Source: PALG01 sp964495885
Lineage (GTDB): Bacteria > Bacteroidota > Bacteroidia > Flavobacteriales > Flavobacteriaceae
Assembly (NCBI GenBank): GCA_964495885.1
Contig: CAZBWO010000013.1
Location: 39,321-103,320 of the forward strand
Direction of reading: 5' to 3'
Length of the DNA stretch: 64,000 nucleotides
Shown: positions 17,170-26,854 of the stretch, piece by piece
How positions within the stretch are numbered: position 1 is the stretch's first letter
How the letters are laid out: every line of letters starts with the position of its first letter
Position numbers and translations under genes: made by a program
Notes under the pieces: generated by a model
What the model was told of the DNA's origin: nothing
The model's input: the letters and a program-made list of their open reading frames with translations, nothing else
Database searches by the model: none

Positions 17170-18879
17170 CTACCAATCAAATTTATAGGTAGCCCCCAAT
17201 AATCCCTGTATTCCCTGTACTGGAAACTGCAACCATCGTTCGTAATTTTTCCCTAAGAGGTTGCTTCCTTTGGCAAAAACGGAAAGCCTTTCATTAAATC
17301 TATATCCTACATTTACATTGACATCCAAAAAAGAATCCAAGGTAGTTGTTTGACCCCTAGCCATATCCATTCTTTCCCCCACAAAAAACAAGGAAGCACC
17401 TGCATACAGTTGCTCGGTGATATTTACTTGGGAATTTAAGGTAATTTCCAATTCAGGTAAGTTCCAAGCTTCTGCTAGTGAATCTAACGAATAATTAAAG
17501 TAGGATGCTTGTGCATTAATTCTGAAATTATCTGCTACCTCAACTTTCAATTCACCAAAAAGATGGAGGGTATTTACCGTATCATATACCAACCCAAATG
17601 AATTACCATATTCATATCCTTCCGCAGAAAGACTGGCAGCCCCTTCCGGATTTTTCAGAAAAAATGCATTGTTCTCTTTTTTTCCATAACTCCCCCTTAG
17701 GTTATATCCCACTTGTTGGGTGAGCTTTCCTTTAAGTCCTGCAAAACCTTTGTAAAGTTCGCTGGTTGGAACCAATGTTAGGGTTGGCGAAACAAACGGA
17801 TTTGCTTCTTTTTGCGAACGATAGGTGTTTTGATGCAGCCCGCCTTCTGCCCCTCCATATACAATAAGAATTTCATCTACCAACCTGTAGGAAGCATTAA
17901 TTTGTGGATAAATAAAGAAATCGGTGGTACTATTTTGAAGATCTAAACTCACCACTGCCTGAGCCCCCAAGGTGAGGGAAAAATCTTCATTCACATAGGC
18001 TAACGAGGGGGTAACCCCTGCATTTAAAAAACCATAATCCAATGAGCTATTCGTTAAATAACCATTTTCAAAACCTCCAGAGACCACATCTAAATCGCCT
18101 GTAATGATAAATTCCAAATCGGTTAAAGGAAAACGGAAACCAGCATTCAATACCGCTTGAATTTCAGAAGAAGCATAGGCATCTCCCAGATAGTATAAGG
18201 TAGCAGTAGCACTTTCAAACACCGACTCTTCCAATGCAAGTGAACCGCCTAAGGTTGCTCCAAAATAGGTTTGCTGTACGTCTAATTCGTTTAAGGAAGT
18301 TGCAGGTAGTGCTGCAAATCCTTCGGGGATACCGTACCAATGAAACACTTGGTGTTGTACCCCAGCATTTAAGCCATAGGAAAGATCTTTTTGCCTACTG
18401 GTATAATTTCCGGTAAGTTCTGTGTCTAAATAATCATTATCCACCAAGGTCCCATCTATATCGCCAAAAGATGAATTATGCCGAAAAAAGAATCCCGCAT
18501 TGTCTGTACGGCTAATTTCGAAATTACTGAAAAGCTCCCCTAAAATAGTGGTGTAATTTCCAAAGCCCAAAGTAGCATAGTTATCATATAACTTCATGCG
18601 TTTTGGTTTTTCCAGCGTTTCCGCTTTTCCTTTGGCAGGCGTAAAAGTAGAAGCCACTGGAACCGAAAAAATTTCATAGGTCACCTCCTTCTTTTGGGTA
18701 CCCACTGAATCATTCAATACTGGCGTTTCCTTTACTTTAAACGCATCAGAAACAGTAGGCGTATAGGGTTTCACCACATTCACCACTTCGGTATCCAAGG
18801 CATCTTCTTCTTGTGCATGAGTTCCAAATATGCCTAAAATGCAAACAAGACATAACACTATTTTTTGATGTAAATTCAT
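17170..18879 (-). CDS. Plugless TonB-dependent-receptor-like outer-membrane beta barrel
   Basis: A 569-residue protein with signal peptide MNLHQKIVLCLVCILGIFGTHAQ. An acidic, Pro-rich spacer follows (DTEVVNVVKPYTPTVSDAFK), then alternating hydrophobic beta strands to a C-terminal aromatic, RFN...GATYKFDW, typical of outer-membrane barrels. No CarboxypepD or plug domain is visible, and it is much shorter than SusC proteins. The preceding gene, 25 bp upstream, encodes a 1005-residue TPR protein; the two form one operon ended by a strong terminator. A joint envelope-assembly or transport role is inferred, not known. Confidence 0.8.
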   Translation of the reverse strand: MNLHQKIVLCLVCILGIFGTHAQEEDALDTEVVNVVKPYTPTVSDAFKVKETPVLNDSVGTQKKEVTYEIFSVPVASTFTPAKGKAETLEKPKRMKLYDNYATLGFGNYTTILGELFSNFEISRTDNAGFFFRHNSSFGDIDGTLVDNDYLDTELTGNYTSRQKDLSYGLNAGVQHQVFHWYGIPEGFAALPATSLNELDVQQTYFGATLGGSLALEESVFESATATLYYLGDAYASSEIQAVLNAGFRFPLTDLEFIITGDLDVVSGGFENGYLTNSSLDYGFLNAGVTPSLAYVNEDFSLTLGAQAVVSLDLQNSTTDFFIYPQINASYRLVDEILIVYGGAEGGLHQNTYRSQKEANPFVSPTLTLVPTSELYKGFAGLKGKLTQQVGYNLRGSYGKKENNAFFLKNPEGAASLSAEGYEYGNSFGLVYDTVNTLHLFGELKVEVADNFRINAQASYFNYSLDSLAEAWNLPELEITLNSQVNITEQLYAGASLFFVGERMDMARGQTTTLDSFLDVNVNVGYRFNERLSVFAKGSNLLGKNYERWLQFPVQGIQGLLGATYKFDW

Positions 18880-18904
18880 GAGGTATTGATAGATTGTGGG
18901 GTTA

Positions 18905-21900
18905 TTATTTGTTTTCTTCTACGGAAGAATTTGTTTTAGATTCAGCCGATTTAATGATTGATAATTCAGATTTCGCGTCATTCACAATTTCAGGGTAATC
19001 TGGAAAGTTTTCAATAACGCTTTCCAAAATGTAGGTAGCCTGAAAGGCATCCCCTAATGCATAAAAGTTTTTTGCCATAAGCACCAAGCCTTTTGCCCCG
19101 TAAAATTTGTACGCCGAATAATCCTTGGCCAGTTTTTGTACGGTAGCATTGGAAGCTTCATACTTTGCCTCCTTGTTTTTAAAATAGGCATCATAATACA
19201 AGGCTTCGGCTGCTAATTTCCCAGTTGCAATTTTTGATACCGCTTCGTAGGCTTTCTTTGCTTTTTCTTCCTCACCCGTTTCCATGGCAGATCTAGCGAT
19301 AATCACTTGTGCATCACTTTTAATAGCGTTGTCTATTTTGCTGTTTTCAAGTACTTTTTCGGCATACGACACCGCTTCAGCATATTGTTTCAGTTCAAAA
19401 TGCGCTTTCATGCTATTGGTTTGGGCAAAAATGACATTCTGGGGGAAATCGGCTTCTATTTCCAATCGTTGTAAATACCCCAATGCTTTTCCATAGTTTT
19501 TATCGGCAAGGTATAATTCAGAAATTCGGGCCAAGGCCTGTTCCGAAAATTCATTCCGTTCATTATCCACAACCCATTGGTAATGCGGAATGGCCTGTTT
19601 TCCTTTTGCTTCGGAAAAGTAGATCTGCGCTAAATAAAAGTGAGCTGGAAGGGCATGGTTTCCGTTAGGAAAATCAGTAAGGTAAGCTTCAAAACGTTTT
19701 TTGGCCAATGGAAATTTCTGTTCTAAATAAGGCTGTTCCGCCGCTAGAAAAGAAGCATCATCCAACTCGGCATTTTCCACTTCCACAAAATCCAAAGAAC
19801 TTATCCAAGTAGCATATTCATTGACACGTCCCAAATCTATGTAAATGATTTTTGCGGAAGCTACTGCCTGCATCGCTTCCGAGGAGGCAGGATAATCACT
19901 CGCCACTGTTTTAAACTTTTGCAATGCGGCTTCGGGCTTCCCCGAATTGTCTAATATAAGTGCCTGTTTTAAGAGCGCTTTGGGCACATAACTACTGCCT
20001 GGCAATTCCTTAATAAGCCTTTCGTAAGTTGCCATTGCTTCCTGCTGCTTGTTTTGCGAAAGAAGTGTGTTCCCCAGCTCGTAATAGGCATCATCCCTAT
20101 AAAAGGATTTTGGATAATTTGATGCAAAATTTTGCAACACCTCCAATTTTTTTTCGGCTCGGTCTACAAAACCATAAGCGATAGCTTTTTGAAAAGCGGC
20201 ATAATCCTTATCGGGTGTATTTAAATCCATGGCCTTATTGTAATTCTCAAGGGCAGGCCAATACGCACTTCCTATAAAATGACAATCTCCTAATCTTAGG
20301 TAAGCATCGCTTTCCTTAGCTTTATTTGAAGAACTGCTTTGTACAAACTTTTCAAAATTTGAAAGTGCCATTGGATAGTTCTTCATTTTGAAATAATTGT
20401 AAGCCAAATTGTAATAAATGTCTTGGTATTCTATGGTTTCCGAAGCATTTGGCAACTGTATAAACTGCTGGTAACCTATGAGTGATTGATCAAAATTGGA
20501 AGCCTGATAAGCCGTTTCTGCTTTCCAAAAAGTTGCCCTTGCGGTATAGATAGGATCATACGGCTCTTTCAAAGATTTTTCAAAAAGAGCAATCGCTTCC
20601 GTATGCTGCGATGCACCGTAAAGTTCCAAACCTCTAAAAAATGCTACTTTCTGGTACGCCTTTTTATTCTGAAAAGACCTGTTGTTTTCCAATAATTCAA
20701 GAGCGGCCTCATAATTTTTGGAAGTTAAATAGGAATCTATGAGTAAGTTCTTCAACTCCTCATTATTGGGGTTGTCTGGATAAGCTTCCAAAAAGGATAG
20801 AAGCACTTGCGGAACGCTGGAATAGCTATTCCCTATCTCATAACTTAGTTTTGCGTAATTGAGCCAAGCATCCTCTTGGATTTGCAGGGAGAAATCCATT
20901 TCGGAGGCATTTTTAAAAGCATTAAGGGCCTGTTGTTTTTGATCTAGCTTCAAATAACTTTCGGCCAAATGATAATAGGCATTTTGGGCAACACTATTGT
21001 TCCCGTCAATGATCTTATTAAACTCACCAATGGCCTTATCATACGCACCTTGTTTATAATAGGCGTAGCCCAACTGGTAGTAATCTGTATTGTTCCATTT
21101 CCCTTGTCGCCCTTTGTATTCCCGTAAATATGGGATGGCCTCTGCGTACTTTTCCAAATTAAAATAACTCTCCCCAATAATTTTGGCCAATTCGCTTTTT
21201 TCTTTGGGAGATGCATTTTCATATTGTTGTAACCCCAAATCGATGGCCTTTTGAAAGTTGCCCAATTTAAAGTTCATATCTGCTTTATAATAGCTTAAGC
21301 CCTCGGCATATTGGGTGTTATCTTCCAGGGTTTCAAATTGCTTGTTAGCTTCTTCATAATTGTCCCCTTCGTACGCCATGTAGCCCAAATAATATTTAGC
21401 CTGTGCCCCATATTTTTGGGAATCACTTATCCTATTGAAATATTTCTGGGCTTCAGTGTAGCGTTTGTTTACAAAGAAGGCATATCCATTGTTAAAATAA
21501 AACTGTTCCCGCTCTGAACGGGAAAGGGAAGCTTCGTCAACTTTATCATACCACTTTCTTGCGTAGGCATATTTTCCATTTTCGAAATAATAATTGGCCA
21601 CATTAATGTAGGCATCGTTGCGTTTAATGCTAGTAGGATAGTTGGTGACAAACTCTTCCATCAAGGCATCTGCATCCTGTTGGTTGAGTCTTACAGCACA
21701 ATTGGCCCTGTAGTAGGCACAATCGCCCTGTAAGGTTTCATCATTTGCCTGTTGCTGGATTTGCGTAAACAAGCTTTGTGCAGCAAGGTATTGTTGATTT
21801 TCATACAACTCCAGTGCCTTGTTATAGGTTACCAATTCATGGGTATAAACAGCTGTTTGTTGTGCAGGTAGCCACCATACGGAAAGCAATAGCAACAGGG

Positions 21901-21922
21901 TAGAAGCAATTTTTTGAAGCAT
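18905..21922 (-). CDS. Large periplasmic tetratricopeptide-repeat protein
   Basis: A 1005-residue secreted protein with signal MLQKIASTLLLLLSVWWLPAQ and about 20 or more TPR or TPR-like repeats through its whole length. Examples are YYLGYMAYEGDNYEEANKQF, YQLGYAYYKQGAYDKAIGEF, YYELGNTLLSQNKQQEAMATY and FYLAQIYFSEAKGKQAIPHY. The repeat style resembles BamD/YbgF outer-membrane assembly scaffolds, but it is far larger. First gene of a two-gene operon with the plugless barrel; a good promoter lies at 21943-21972. Likely a periplasmic scaffold (inference). Confidence 0.85.
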   Translation of the reverse strand: MLQKIASTLLLLLSVWWLPAQQTAVYTHELVTYNKALELYENQQYLAAQSLFTQIQQQANDETLQGDCAYYRANCAVRLNQQDADALMEEFVTNYPTSIKRNDAYINVANYYFENGKYAYARKWYDKVDEASLSRSEREQFYFNNGYAFFVNKRYTEAQKYFNRISDSQKYGAQAKYYLGYMAYEGDNYEEANKQFETLEDNTQYAEGLSYYKADMNFKLGNFQKAIDLGLQQYENASPKEKSELAKIIGESYFNLEKYAEAIPYLREYKGRQGKWNNTDYYQLGYAYYKQGAYDKAIGEFNKIIDGNNSVAQNAYYHLAESYLKLDQKQQALNAFKNASEMDFSLQIQEDAWLNYAKLSYEIGNSYSSVPQVLLSFLEAYPDNPNNEELKNLLIDSYLTSKNYEAALELLENNRSFQNKKAYQKVAFFRGLELYGASQHTEAIALFEKSLKEPYDPIYTARATFWKAETAYQASNFDQSLIGYQQFIQLPNASETIEYQDIYYNLAYNYFKMKNYPMALSNFEKFVQSSSSNKAKESDAYLRLGDCHFIGSAYWPALENYNKAMDLNTPDKDYAAFQKAIAYGFVDRAEKKLEVLQNFASNYPKSFYRDDAYYELGNTLLSQNKQQEAMATYERLIKELPGSSYVPKALLKQALILDNSGKPEAALQKFKTVASDYPASSEAMQAVASAKIIYIDLGRVNEYATWISSLDFVEVENAELDDASFLAAEQPYLEQKFPLAKKRFEAYLTDFPNGNHALPAHFYLAQIYFSEAKGKQAIPHYQWVVDNERNEFSEQALARISELYLADKNYGKALGYLQRLEIEADFPQNVIFAQTNSMKAHFELKQYAEAVSYAEKVLENSKIDNAIKSDAQVIIARSAMETGEEEKAKKAYEAVSKIATGKLAAEALYYDAYFKNKEAKYEASNATVQKLAKDYSAYKFYGAKGLVLMAKNFYALGDAFQATYILESVIENFPDYPEIVNDAKSELSIIKSAESKTNSSVEENK

Positions 21923-21942
21923 AGGATTTGGGTTAACGGGGC

Positions 21943-21972
21943 CAAAATTAGGACCCTTTGCTTTTATTTCAA
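21943..21972 (-). promoter_or_regulatory. Promoter of the TPR/barrel operon
   Basis: On the minus strand, -33 TTG (21972-21970), 19-nt spacer, -7 TAATTTTG (21950-21943), which fits the Bacteroidota consensus. The TPR start codon is about 20 nt downstream. Confidence 0.65.
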
Positions 21973-22099
21973 CGAAAATCTGAAAGAATAATTATAAAGT
22001 TATTAAAAGAAGCTATTCAAATTTTGTTATGATTTTGCTTTACACAAGTATATTGGCAAAGCCAAAAATGTTTGTTACTTTTAAGCAAATTAATTCATC

Positions 22100-22573
22100 A
22101 TGAAACAACTATTCATTCTTTTCCTATTATCCATTTCTTTTTCTGTTTTATCTCAAACAACGATGATTAAATCAATTCACGAAAAAGATGGTAAAATTGG
22201 TATCGGCACCTCCCAACCCGATGAACTACTGACCGTAAAAGGAAAGATCCACACGCAGGAAGTATTGGTAGATTTAGAGGGAGCAGTGGCGCCAGATTAT
22301 GTATTTGAGCATTATTATGAAAGTGTTTCAAAACTTCAACCTGCCTATGAGCTGCCCAGCCTACAAACGCTTGAAGCCTTTGTAAAGAAAAACCATCACC
22401 TACCCGGTATTCCTTCAGCTGCGCAACTAGAAGAACAGGGACTTTCCCTCAAGGAAATGAACCTTAAATTATTAGAGAAAATTGAAGAGCTCACCCTGTA
22501 CACGCTTCAGCAGCAAAAAGAAATCGATATCCTAAAAAAACAAGTGCAGAATTTGAGGCAAACGCCCCAATAG
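22100..22573 (+). CDS. Secreted short protein with tail-fibre/S74-like C-terminal module
   Basis: A 157-residue protein with signal MKQLFILFLLSISFSVLSQ and GKIGIGTSQPDELLTVKGKI, a motif that usually opens the C-terminal module of long phage-tail-fibre-like or T9SS surface proteins of Bacteroidota. DYVFEHYY, HHLPGIPSA and LLEKIEELTLYTLQQQKEID follow, ending in a coiled coil. The module is normally fused to a long repetitive stalk; here it stands almost alone after a signal peptide. Trimerisation through the coiled coil is likely. Function is unknown. It ends 38 bp before ftsE. Confidence 0.75.
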   Translation: MKQLFILFLLSISFSVLSQTTMIKSIHEKDGKIGIGTSQPDELLTVKGKIHTQEVLVDLEGAVAPDYVFEHYYESVSKLQPAYELPSLQTLEAFVKKNHHLPGIPSAAQLEEQGLSLKEMNLKLLEKIEELTLYTLQQQKEIDILKKQVQNLRQTPQ

Positions 22574-22587
22574 TATTTGTACCTTTG
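22553..22587 (+). promoter_or_regulatory. Possible ftsE promoter
   Basis: A -7 box TACCTTTG (22580-22587), 24 bp before the ftsE ATG, with a TTG at 22553-22555. The 24-nt spacer is slightly long, so only the -7 box is well supported. Confidence 0.45.
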
Positions 22588-22611
22588 TCGTTATAGTCTA
22601 AAAATCACTCT

Positions 22612-23295
22612 ATGTCCCAAGCTGTTCTAAGCCTTCAAGACGCTTCCATATTTCAACGGGAAAGCCTTATTCTAAATGATGTTTCGGTAACTATTGAAAA
22701 GGGGGAGTTTGTCTACCTTATTGGAAAAACCGGAAGTGGAAAGAGTAGTTTCATGAAAACCCTCTACGGTGACCTTCCGCTTACCAAAGGTAGTGGTGAA
22801 ATTGTAGGGTTCAATCTTCGGGAACTAAAAGAAAAGGACATTCCCTTTTTAAGAAGAAAGCTGGGAGTGGTATTTCAGGATTTTAAATTATTAAATGACC
22901 GTACCGTAAAAGATAATCTACTATTTGTATTGCATGCAACTGGGTGGAAAGACAAATCTGATATGGACACTAAAATTGATGAAGTATTGGACAAGGTGGG
23001 TATGAAGACAAAAAGTTTTAAATATCCTTATCAGCTTTCGGGGGGAGAACAACAACGGGTTGCGATTGCCAGGGCATTGTTAAATGATCCTGAACTGATC
23101 CTTGCCGATGAGCCTACCGGAAATTTGGATCCGCAAACCAGTGTGGAAGTAATGGAGGTGTTACAGGAAATTAATAAAAACGGAAATACCATTCTAATGG
23201 CCACTCATGATTATGCCCTTTTACTGAAGTATCCGTCCAAGACCTTAAAGTGTGATGAAAACCAAGTATTTGAAGTGGTTCAAAAAACCGTCTAA
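22612..23295 (+). CDS. ftsE: Cell-division ABC ATPase FtsE
   Basis: A 227-residue ABC ATPase with Walker A GKTGSGKSS (38-46), Q-loop VVFQDFKLL, signature LSGGEQQRVAIARAL and Walker B LILADEPTGNLD. Sequence and length match FtsE, which with FtsX activates septal peptidoglycan hydrolases. In Bacteroidota ftsE and ftsX are often apart, and no ftsX is adjacent here; the permease at 11042 is of the LolC/E class. The stop codon abuts that of the convergent S8 protease without a gap. Confidence 0.88.
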   Translation: MSQAVLSLQDASIFQRESLILNDVSVTIEKGEFVYLIGKTGSGKSSFMKTLYGDLPLTKGSGEIVGFNLRELKEKDIPFLRRKLGVVFQDFKLLNDRTVKDNLLFVLHATGWKDKSDMDTKIDEVLDKVGMKTKSFKYPYQLSGGEQQRVAIARALLNDPELILADEPTGNLDPQTSVEVMEVLQEINKNGNTILMATHDYALLLKYPSKTLKCDENQVFEVVQKTV

Positions 23296-24960
23296 TTAAT
23301 CTTTTTCCAAAATACTAGGATCCCGAAGTACCAAATCGCATTCCCGCTCTAAAGCAGGATCTATCCTTAAATGTATTTTTCCACTTTTATTTGGCTTTAA
23401 AACAGTATTGGGTTTAATGACAATGGCTTTTTTTGAACGAAGATTTAGCGTTGCATCTTCAGTAAACTTCTGATTTTGCATAACGACTCTCTTAGCATAG
23501 GAAGTTAGTTTAAAATCCCATCTGGAAAAATCTTGATCTTCAATATACACCGTTTCCTTTTCATTGTATAATTGATACACCATTTCTACAGCATCTCCTG
23601 TTTGCAGCATACCTGCACCATATATTCCCTTGTAGGGTGTATTAGGTTCGATGGCATCAATATTCCATGCGGTAATTTTAAGAATTGATTCTACTTCGTC
23701 TGTTGGCAAACATGGGCATAAAGAAAACATAAGACCTATTGTTCCCGTAATTAGGGGTGTTACGCCAGAAGTTGCAGAGCCCACACTCATAGAATCAACA
23801 TCATGCAAAAGCTGTTGCGAATAACGGTAAATTCCAACAGAGGGTCCTAAAATATCAATCTGGTCATTCAAATTTCTAATACTCTGTTTATAAATGACAG
23901 GAACTTTAGTGGTATCATTATTTCTAAAGCCAGCATTTCTTCCAATATACCCCTTTATGTTATTGGCATAATAATATGTTCCTTTTTCAGTTTCACCGGA
24001 AAGAATATTATCAAAAGGGCTATTATATCTATGCATAGCTGAAGAAACCGCAATCACCTTATCATAGGATGCTGGATAATAATATCGCTCACCTTTGGAA
24101 ACAGATAGGGAAACATTGTGCCCCGCAGCAACCAGCAGCGTACCATTTTTGTACATAGAATCAACTGCTGCTTGTGCTTTCTCATATGCCCTTGTAGTTC
24201 CCCAACTACAATTAATTACCCTTGCGCCCATTTTGGAGAGTTCCAATAATTGCTCATAGTCATCATAATAACCAAAAGATGTCGTATAGAGTGTACAATT
24301 GTAACATATCCCTGCTATTCCATAGGCATTATCTCCCTTACCGGCAATGGTTTCCGAGACTGAAAATCCGTGCCCTTTGGAAAGTGTGGACGGCCTCACA
24401 ATTTTTGATTTTCCTGCAAATTCTATATCTGTTGTATCAATTGAGCCATCTGAAACTCCAATAATGACGTCTGGCGAACCAGTTGTATAATACCAAGCTT
24501 TTGGAACCCCTAAAAAATCTAAGTAATCTAGATTTACTTGCGCGCCCTCATTTGATCCAATGGTACTGGTAAGACCATAATCGTTTGGCTCGTAAATTTT
24601 CCTTTTCTCCTGCGGTATAATCCACCCATCTAAAAAATACGGGGTGTTCAACAATAGATCTTTTAATAATTTCTTATCATCTGCAACAACAAAAAAGGTC
24701 CTTTGTAAGTTTTTCTTGGAGGCCTCTCGATAGGTTTTTTTAAAAATGGAAAGCTTATACTTATCCAGCAGTTCCTTCAGTGCTTTGTCTTCCCCTTGGT
24801 AATGGAGTAATCCTTTGGTCTTAAAAAATTCAGGTTGAAAACTTGTATCTTTTGCAATGATATAAAACCATGTTTTTTCTTGCTGGGCATAACTATTTTG
24901 AACTACCATCCAAAGACAACAACAAAACAAAAACAGGTTTTTCATAAAGTGGAATTTCAA
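23296..24960 (-). CDS. Secreted S8 (subtilisin-like) serine protease
   Basis: A 554-residue secreted protease (signal MKNLFLFCCCLWMVVQNSYAQ; a Met at 24945 is an alternative start). A pro-region of about 125 residues precedes the catalytic domain: Asp171 in VIIGVSDGSID, His197 in GHGFSVSETIAG and Ser in SATSGVTPLITG. The G-T around the Asp and Ser boxes is altered (DGS for DTG, ATS for GTS), yet all three triad residues are present. A C-terminal beta domain (about 455-554) could be a sorting or beta-sandwich domain; no clear T9SS consensus was seen. It ends tail to tail with ftsE. Confidence 0.85.
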   Translation of the reverse strand: MKFHFMKNLFLFCCCLWMVVQNSYAQQEKTWFYIIAKDTSFQPEFFKTKGLLHYQGEDKALKELLDKYKLSIFKKTYREASKKNLQRTFFVVADDKKLLKDLLLNTPYFLDGWIIPQEKRKIYEPNDYGLTSTIGSNEGAQVNLDYLDFLGVPKAWYYTTGSPDVIIGVSDGSIDTTDIEFAGKSKIVRPSTLSKGHGFSVSETIAGKGDNAYGIAGICYNCTLYTTSFGYYDDYEQLLELSKMGARVINCSWGTTRAYEKAQAAVDSMYKNGTLLVAAGHNVSLSVSKGERYYYPASYDKVIAVSSAMHRYNSPFDNILSGETEKGTYYYANNIKGYIGRNAGFRNNDTTKVPVIYKQSIRNLNDQIDILGPSVGIYRYSQQLLHDVDSMSVGSATSGVTPLITGTIGLMFSLCPCLPTDEVESILKITAWNIDAIEPNTPYKGIYGAGMLQTGDAVEMVYQLYNEKETVYIEDQDFSRWDFKLTSYAKRVVMQNQKFTEDATLNLRSKKAIVIKPNTVLKPNKSGKIHLRIDPALERECDLVLRDPSILEKD

Positions 24961-25029
24961 ACAATTTAATAAAAATTATAGGATTGTATGCGTTAACTTC
25001 ATAATCCCCATTATTTTTGTGTAGATATC

Positions 25030-25923
25030 ATGCTTTCAATCCTAATCCCAACATACAATACAGAGGTGGTCGCCCTTGTGATGGAACTTGCCAAACAATT
25101 GCAGGAATTAGACTTCCCATCTGAAATCATGGTATTGGACGATGCTTCCAACCAACCGCATATATTGGAAGCCAATGAAGCATTGCGTACATTTAAGGGT
25201 GTATCTTATTTTACTTCGGAAAAAAATATGGGGAGAACAGCCGCCCGAACCCTCTTAGCACAAAAAGCCCATTATAATTATTTGCTTTTTTTGGACGCAG
25301 ATGTACAACCGAAACATCCCAATTTTTTATCCCGCTATAGTGATTTTATACAGGATTCAAACTCAATAATAGTGGGTGGAATTGAATACGAAAAAGACCT
25401 ACCCGAAAAGGATAAAATGCTTCGGTATCGCTATGGAAAGGCAAGGGAAAGTAAGTCTGCTTTAACAAGAAACAAAACTCCACATATTATTGTTTCAGCA
25501 AATATTCTTTTTCAAAAAAACGTATTCCTGGAAATTAATAAGGATATGGCAAACCGCTACGGATTGGATCTCTTGCTTTCAGAAAAAATAAAACAACTCA
25601 ACATTCCCGTGAAGCACATAGACAATCCAGTAATTCATTTAGGATTGGAAAATAGCACCGACTTTCTAAAAAAATCCAAAAATGCCTTACAAACCTTGAT
25701 TTCTTTGGAAACCGAAAACAAAGTTTCCAAAGATGCATATCCCATTCAAAGAGCTTATGAGAAATTGAAAAAATTCAAACTCCTCGGGTTATTCAATTGG
25801 TTGATGTCCCTTTTTCAAAAATCCATTCGCAAAAATCTATTGTCGGGAAAACCTTCAGTCTTTTTATTTAACTTGTACCGCTTACACCATTATACCCAGC
25901 TAAAAAAAGCATCGAATGCCTAA
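25030..25923 (+). CDS. Glycosyltransferase family 2
   Basis: A 297-residue GT-A enzyme starting MLSILIPTYNTE, with nucleotide-binding VLDDAS and the metal site LFLDADVQP (about 88-96). It transfers a sugar from a nucleotide donor to a polysaccharide precursor; the sugar is unknown. Its last 8 bp overlap the next gene, also GT2. These two open the surface polysaccharide locus on the plus strand. A possible -7 box TATTTTTG lies at 25012-25019. Confidence 0.88.
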   Translation: MLSILIPTYNTEVVALVMELAKQLQELDFPSEIMVLDDASNQPHILEANEALRTFKGVSYFTSEKNMGRTAARTLLAQKAHYNYLLFLDADVQPKHPNFLSRYSDFIQDSNSIIVGGIEYEKDLPEKDKMLRYRYGKARESKSALTRNKTPHIIVSANILFQKNVFLEINKDMANRYGLDLLLSEKIKQLNIPVKHIDNPVIHLGLENSTDFLKKSKNALQTLISLETENKVSKDAYPIQRAYEKLKKFKLLGLFNWLMSLFQKSIRKNLLSGKPSVFLFNLYRLHHYTQLKKASNA

Positions 25924-26854
25924 GTTTTCTGTCATCATACCACTGTATAATAAGGAAAATTATATACAGGCAACACTACAGAGTGTGTTGAGGCAAGATT
26001 TTGAAGATTTTGAAGTGTTGATTATTGATGATTGCGGTACCGATAACAGTGTTGAAAAAGCAAAAGAAATACAGGATTCGCGTATTCGGCATATTGCTCA
26101 TGAAAAGAATAAGGGGCTTTCTGCTTCCAGAAATACCGGCATTCAACATGCAAAAGCCCACTATCTAGCTTTTCTGGACGCAGATGATCAATGGAAACCG
26201 CAGTTTCTATCAGAAATTGATGCGCTTATTGCCCAGTACGGAAAGGAGGCAGCACTATTTGCCACAAAGTATGAAGTCCGCTTTCAGGATGGAAAAACAA
26301 CGGTGTATCCTTTTCCCAATATTCCCTTTGAAGGCAGAGGGCTTATTGAAGATTTTTTTTCAGTAAACTTGGGATATAATTTTTACTGCCCCTCAAGCTT
26401 ATGTGCTTCCAAAGCTGTTTTTGATACCATTGGCGGCTATGATGAAACCATTCAATACAGTGAAGATGTAGATTTTAATATTAGGGCCCATTTAGTGTTT
26501 AAGATGGCTTTTTCCAACCAAGCCCTGGTTACCTATAATGCCGAAAGTGAAAACCAAATTACACAAGGAGCGATAAAAAACAAACGTATTCCTGATTATG
26601 ATTCCTTTGAGCGCCAAGATCCCAATCATGAAAGTTTAAAAAAGTATTTAGATTTTCAACGCTACCTGAAAGCCAAGTTGTTTAAAATGGAAGGAGATCT
26701 TTCAGAATATAAAAAACTTCGGAAAGGCATCAACAAAAAAAACCTCAATTGGAAACAAAATTTGCTCATCTCCCTTCCAGGATGGTGTCTAAGAAGCATC
26801 GTACGCCTGAAACACCTCCTCCTAAAAAAGGGAGTTAATGTAAACAGTTACTGA
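25916..26854 (+). CDS. Glycosyltransferase family 2
   Basis: A 312-residue GT-A enzyme: FSVIIPLYNKENYI at the N terminus, IIDDCGTDNS, and the DxD site FLDADDQWKP (about 82-91). The C-terminal third has a basic amphipathic stretch that could dock to the membrane. Translationally coupled to the upstream GT2 gene (8-bp overlap) and overlapping the convergent GT4 gene by 7 bp. Confidence 0.88.
   Translation: MPKFSVIIPLYNKENYIQATLQSVLRQDFEDFEVLIIDDCGTDNSVEKAKEIQDSRIRHIAHEKNKGLSASRNTGIQHAKAHYLAFLDADDQWKPQFLSEIDALIAQYGKEAALFATKYEVRFQDGKTTVYPFPNIPFEGRGLIEDFFSVNLGYNFYCPSSLCASKAVFDTIGGYDETIQYSEDVDFNIRAHLVFKMAFSNQALVTYNAESENQITQGAIKNKRIPDYDSFERQDPNHESLKKYLDFQRYLKAKLFKMEGDLSEYKKLRKGINKKNLNWKQNLLISLPGWCLRSIVRLKHLLLKKGVNVNSY

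Noticed and set aside
22052..22064. Small hairpin TTGGC-AAA-GCCAA before the 22100 gene
   Set aside because: Five-base stem with no T run and no repeat elsewhere; expected by chance.
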